DNA of 64,000 nucleotides from Pyronema omphalodes (taxonomy: Eukaryota; Ascomycota; Pezizomycetes; Pezizales; Pyronemataceae), in NCBI GenBank assembly GCA_024516155.1, contig JAJJXM010000018.1:310001-374000 (forward strand), read 5' to 3'. Below the pieces are notes generated by a model. That model worked only from the letters and a program-made list of their open reading frames with translations, did not search any database and was not told the DNA's origin. Of this stretch, positions 59,719-64,000 are shown one piece after another (the stretch's first letter is position 1; each line of letters opens with the position of its first letter). The position numbers were made by a program, and so were the translations under genes.

Positions 59719-62318
59719 GATGTCGGTGATGTTGTGTATACGTTGAAGTTTGAAAGGTGCTGAGTGAAGTGATTGTTCTGAAAAGGGTCGATGAGAGCAA
59801 AGTGTGATAAAGTGCAAGTAATAGAGCAGCCAGGCAGACTCGGAGTCGGAAAGGCGGTGGTAAGGCTTATGGCGGTGATGGAGATAGAGATGGTGGTACT
59901 ACTATATGGTGTGATTTTATAAGAACAGCGAGTCAGCGAAGGGAGAATTGAAGGCGATTGCTGTAATTGGATTGTGTTTTGACTTTAGATGAATAGAATA
60001 ATCTTTAATTGTCTTGACCTATAGAATTAAGGTCATGCCAACCCCTGTGTACACCCCTGGAAGCCACCATACATATCCCTCCCGATATAAGGCTATCAAG
60101 GCAGTAGGTTTATTTGGAGCGTCTGTTTGCACTTCCAGCAAAAACCCTTGGAGCCTTAAAATATGGTAATATGTAAAGCTCTTTCGAACCAATTAACATG
60201 ACCAGTTAACATGCATTTCAAGACCTACATATACATCCTTTTAGGCCATGTACGAAGATATCAGACATCTTTACGGTTGACAGTATAACAGTGATATCCA
60301 TGGTTTGAAATACATAGTGTTTTGTACCCCTTTCAGAAGTGCATTTCAGAAGGTCACAACCCTCGGTACTTAATACAGTCATAGAAAATCACCCGATGCT
60401 TTTGATAAGCAAGGGATTTTTATTTGTTGGCGTATCATTAAACGATTAAATAAATAAACAAGCAATTTTTCATAGGGTCAATAATGTTTAGGGGGTATTT
60501 TCAGAAGTGCTAATGATTTAACTCTACGGAAGCATCTGACTGGTCGCCCGCGGTACAACCTACTCCATCTATAAACCCCATTTTACTTATATGACCCTTT
60601 GGTATGATTGCTATAAGTCATAAACTTTGGATCCAATACCACGCCATAAATACTTCTCTACAGCTTTCGTAGATCCACAGCACAGGTGTCCGAGATTTTT
60701 ATTCGGTCCTAGAAAAACTTCAGACTTCTTTGAAGCATGAGTCTCAGAGTGACTGTGGGAACAATGACTGGAGATGGATCTGTTATGTTTCGACGCCTAC
60801 GACATAACTGTTTCCGCTCCTGGACTCTTGCATCTTATTCTTCAGCCTCGAAGTATTATATAATTAAAGAAATAGAAACGCACCTGGTGCTCTCAAGACT
60901 ATATAGTTTCGCATTCCATTTGCTCTTGATTCCAACCTCACACCGATGTACTGTCTCAGCCGGTGGAATTTCTAGTGTTTGTATTAACATTGACGCAGGT
61001 GAGGGAGACTCTGCGAAAGAGATTGCTGCCGACAAAGCAGATTATGTTGGAGAAGAAGAGGAAGTCAAAACAAGAAGCTGACGAATCTGAAGTGGAAATG
61101 TCACAGATGGTGGATTATCACCGGCTTTTCTTCTATTTTCGAGTCAAATATGCACCCTTTTGATTCATCACTACCATATATTAGAGTGCGCTCGCTGATG
61201 CACTGAAATATAAATCACTTACTTTTTGCTTGCACAGTATTATGGATCTACTGGATCGCTTTTGTGGCGAAAATTATTGTAATAGTGTTGGGGTTAGCGG
61301 CGGTTAGTTAAGCGGTCCATAAGATGTAGGCGGAGGTGAAAATAAAGGCTGGAATTAATTTTAGTTTTTGAGTTCTCTACAGTACTTGTATTCCTACGTG
61401 GAGCACTGCTGGGGAAAGTAAAGCCAGTTCAGCTGACTACCTCCCGTTTCAACAAATCCCCACCAATACCCGCCTAATATTAATACCGTACCCGAAACCC
61501 CGGAAGCCATACACGACTATAGCTGAATGTGGGGTATTGGATACTCTCATCCGGGTAAATAATCTCCGCAACCACCTATCATATTTGTTGGAAACACATG
61601 TAGTTACATCCGTCTCAACGTGACAACCTTCCATACCGCATGACCTTCTACAACGACGTCATTACCCGCTACACCCTCAACATTGTGTTTTCTTATTTGG
61701 TAGCTTACACCCCCTAAAACTATGTGTTGGGTGCTGAAGTCAAAAATCTCGCGATATGTAAAATCGCGAATTCTTTACGAAAAGTATTGTTTAAATACAG
61801 CGAATTCGTAGAGATTGCGGGTTCCTTGGCTATAGGAATGGCTCATCTATGTAGAGCGCCCTAGCTACGGTACGCTAAAATAGTTGCCTACAGCCTGCAA
61901 GGATGCTGTGAATATTCTAGGGCACAGGTTAGGGTATCCGCGTCTGCATTCGCTCTGCAGTCTGCATTTACAGAGTGAGGCAGAAGCTAGCTTTCTAGCT
62001 CTCTAGCTACCTAGCTGTCCTGCGACACCCTTGAGTATCAGCAGTACCACGAACCTTTGATAAGTCTTTGATTTTATTTACCACAGCTGTGTAGGAGGTA
62101 TCTATCAACGTACAGCCAATAAAGAAATCTAAACATTCTTCCAAAAAAAAACTGTTGAGAGGGGGGGCGGAGTACGTCACGCCGCAACGTTGTCAGGTCA
62201 GACAATAAATGACGAGGTTCATCTAGCAGAGCAGCTAGGTTCATCGAAGGTCGAACTGCACCTACCCTCCCGGGGCACCTACCCACCAGTCAGCTGTGAA
62301 CAAACGAGGGGTTGTTTG

Positions 62319-62378
62319 TCTAACTTTGTCTAACTGTGTCTATGTGCTTTTATCTAACTTTGTCTATGTGCTTTTGTC
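62319..62378. repeat. Tandem repeat of CTAACTTTGTCTATGTGC type
   Basis: Two to three units of about 24 bp with small differences. Confidence 0.75.
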
Positions 62379-62675
62379 TGACATTTTAAACCTTGCGTGA
62401 TGAGAGCCTCTGAGCAGCCTGCGCTTTAAGTCGGCCGAATACCCCGCGGCGCCCCACTTTCGGGGTGGGATTAAAGACTCCCCTCCCTAATCTATCAAAG
62501 AACCGCCAGCTCTGCCTCGAAGAAAAACCCTTACGTCGAACGAAATAAACTTGAAAGCTCGAGTTGACGACTGCCTTAATAATCATCAAATCGAGAGAGA
62601 AACGACTCAGCAAGGAACTAGCAACGAGCAGCAAGCAGCAAGCAACTAGCATCTAAGAAATAGAAGGATCAACAA

Positions 62676-62716
62676 ATCGAAAAATCGAAAAATCGAAAAA
62701 TCAAAAAATCAAAAAG
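62676..62716. repeat. 9-bp tandem repeat ATCGAAAAA
   Basis: Four to five units; the later ones read ATCAAAAAA. Confidence 0.85.
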
Positions 62717-62947
62717 CTACCGATAACCATCTCGATCCGTAAACGAACTAGTATCTATCCTACATATCCTACCTTTCCACGAATCATATCCAAACAAACC
62801 CACCATCCCTCCAACTACAACCATTTCAACAAACCCTCACCAACAGCAACAACAAACCAAAACCCCCATCCAATACCCATAAACACACACCAAACCCCGA
62901 AACCCCGAAACCCCGCAAACCCCGCAAACCCGCATACACCAGCAAAC

Positions 62948-63394
62948 ATGCCCAACATCCGCTGGTTCACCTCCCCCTACAGCGTCCCATCCGTCTGGGG
63001 TCCTCCCTGTCCAATGACCATGGTACCGAAGCGGACAACTTCTCCTTCGCAGTCGATTCCTGATCTTCCGTCTTCTGAGATTCCTGAGGTTCCTGATAGT
63101 TTGGTTGGTCCTGTTTCAGTTGCGGTTGCAGCTGCGGTTTCGAGTTCTGAGGATGATGATGGTGATGGTGATGTTGGTGAAGTTGGTGATGTTGGTGGTT
63201 ATGAAGCTATGGCACCTAGAACATCTAGAACATCTAGGACACCTAGGACACCTAGAATATCCCCCACCAGCACGGAAATCATGCACCAGAAAAACTCAGA
63301 TTCAACATCGGGATCGGTTACGAAAACCCAGGACCAGGATATTTGGGATTGGGTGATAGTTTCGGATGAAGAGGAGGATGATAGCGGGAACTAG
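62948..63394 (+). CDS. Short acidic low-complexity protein
   Basis: Single exon, 148 aa, not recognised. An N-terminal aromatic/Pro segment (R-W-F-T-S-P-Y-S-V-P) is followed by Pro/Ser-rich sequence and an Asp/Gly/Val repeat (D-G-D-G-D-V-G-E-V-G-D-V-G). An Arg-Thr/Pro dipeptide repeat (about residues 93-106) comes next. The C-terminus is D-I-W-D-W-V-I-V-S-D-E-E-E-D-D-S, a hydrophobic core flanked by acids that resembles SUMO-interacting or LIR-type short linear motifs; this is inference. The leader is long and ATG-free near the start. Confidence 0.5.
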   Translation: MPNIRWFTSPYSVPSVWGPPCPMTMVPKRTTSPSQSIPDLPSSEIPEVPDSLVGPVSVAVAAAVSSSEDDDGDGDVGEVGDVGGYEAMAPRTSRTSRTPRTPRISPTSTEIMHQKNSDSTSGSVTKTQDQDIWDWVIVSDEEEDDSGN

Positions 63395-64000
63395 ATACCT
63401 TGAGTTTGAAGGTTAGTTGGGATAAGGTATTGGAATAAGATGAGATGAGATGAGATGAGATGAGATGAGATAGGATAGAGAAGGGAGGTTTTTTGTTTTT
63501 TGTTTTTTTTGTTTGGTTTTTTGGTTTTTTGGTTTTTTGTTTGATTTTAATTTGTTTTGGATTGTTTTAGGGTTGTTTTTAGGCATTCTGGCGCTGTGGG
63601 TAATGAATGCTTGTTGATGAGGATATGTTGAATAAAGAAATAAAAAAAAGAAGAAAATAAACCAATAAACCAATAAAACATACATAGCAAACTGTTGAAG
63701 TTTATTGACCCAGCACCGGCGCGGCCGCAACCCTCAAAATTTCCCTTTTACATCTACCGCAACCCCATCCCGTCACCGAGGAATATTACTACTACATAGT
63801 CCCTATTTATCATTGCGCGCAATGCTAAAAGACGAAGAAGCAACACGACTCGACGCCTAGCGATTTCTGGTGCTGGATGATATTGATTACGAGGTAAATT
63901 ATTTTGGAGGTAGTGTTGTTGAATGTTTTGTTGGGGAATGGCAATAATGTACTTGGGGTTATTTTCCTCTGCTGGGTGCAGAGTTGAAGGATTGGTGATT
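63395..64000. other. 3' flank to window end
   Basis: GAGAT pentamer repeat, T-rich tracts with GGTTTTTT units, then sequence without a clear gene. An ATG at about 63821 opens a short frame with a possible donor (gtaaat at 63893), so a further gene may start at the edge. Confidence 0.4.
63438..63472. repeat. (GATGA)n pentamer repeat
   Basis: About six to seven units in the 3' flank of the gene at 62948. Confidence 0.9.

Larger units (their letters stand above)
59719..62947. other. Gene-poor stretch
   Basis: No complete gene. A coding-like Lys/Glu-rich frame lies at about 60999-61163. Short repeats include TAGCT clusters near 61985-62015. The last 300 bp, with A-rich 9-bp units and C-rich CCCCGAAA units, form the leader of the gene at 62948. 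Confidence 0.4.

Noticed and set aside
62386..62652. 88-codon minus-strand ORF rich in Leu/Arg
   Set aside because: No ATG context, no motif, and it covers the leader region of the gene at 62948.
1..64000. CRISPR array, prokaryotic operons, secondary-metabolite or toxin cluster
   Set aside because: No such structure is visible; tandem repeats here are simple or minisatellite, and the genes are conserved eukaryotic housekeeping genes.

Overview
The window is nuclear DNA from a filamentous ascomycete, most likely Pezizomycotina. The genes have many short GT-AG introns of about 45-210 nt. The tRNAs are eukaryotic; one is an initiator tRNA-Met and the other an intron-containing tRNA-Leu. The protein set is fungal: ATO-type acetate transporter, Pmt1-type O-mannosyltransferase, Tma22, Prp4, Rpc25, Jac1, CSN8. 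Strongly expressed-looking genes favour GGA for glycine. I cannot fix the class from sequence alone.

Layout: positions 1-6043 are a nest of degraded non-LTR (LINE) retrotransposon pieces in opposite orientations, joined at recurring breakpoints. About 3.5 kb without a recognisable gene follows. Then come a neurochondrin-family gene (9.6-11.5 kb), tRNA-iMet (11.84 kb), a 4.9-kb gene-poor stretch, an acetate-transporter-family gene (16.8-17.7 kb), another 4.2-kb gene-poor stretch, an ELMO/CED-12 homologue (21.9-24.2 kb) and TMA22 (24.9-25.8 kb).

The block 28.8-45.2 kb is gene-dense: OS-9/Yos9, CSN8, STT3, EMC3, dynein intermediate chain, ATP synthase subunit e, PRP4 and PMT1. Four of these eight act in the ER: STT3 in N-glycosylation, PMT1 in O-mannosylation, EMC3 in membrane-protein insertion, and OS-9 in glycan-dependent quality control. 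Whether the clustering is functional is untested.

After tRNA-Leu (46.1 kb) there is a 5.8-kb region with no recognised gene, in which I propose one small multi-exon candidate (48.6-49.3 kb). Then come RPC25 and JAC1 as a divergent pair, a Ser-rich tail-anchored protein of unknown function, two neighbouring unknown genes that may be distant paralogues, and a short acidic low-complexity ORF near the right end. Exon joins were derived by eye from splice signals and reading-frame continuity; uncertain joins are stated in the entries.
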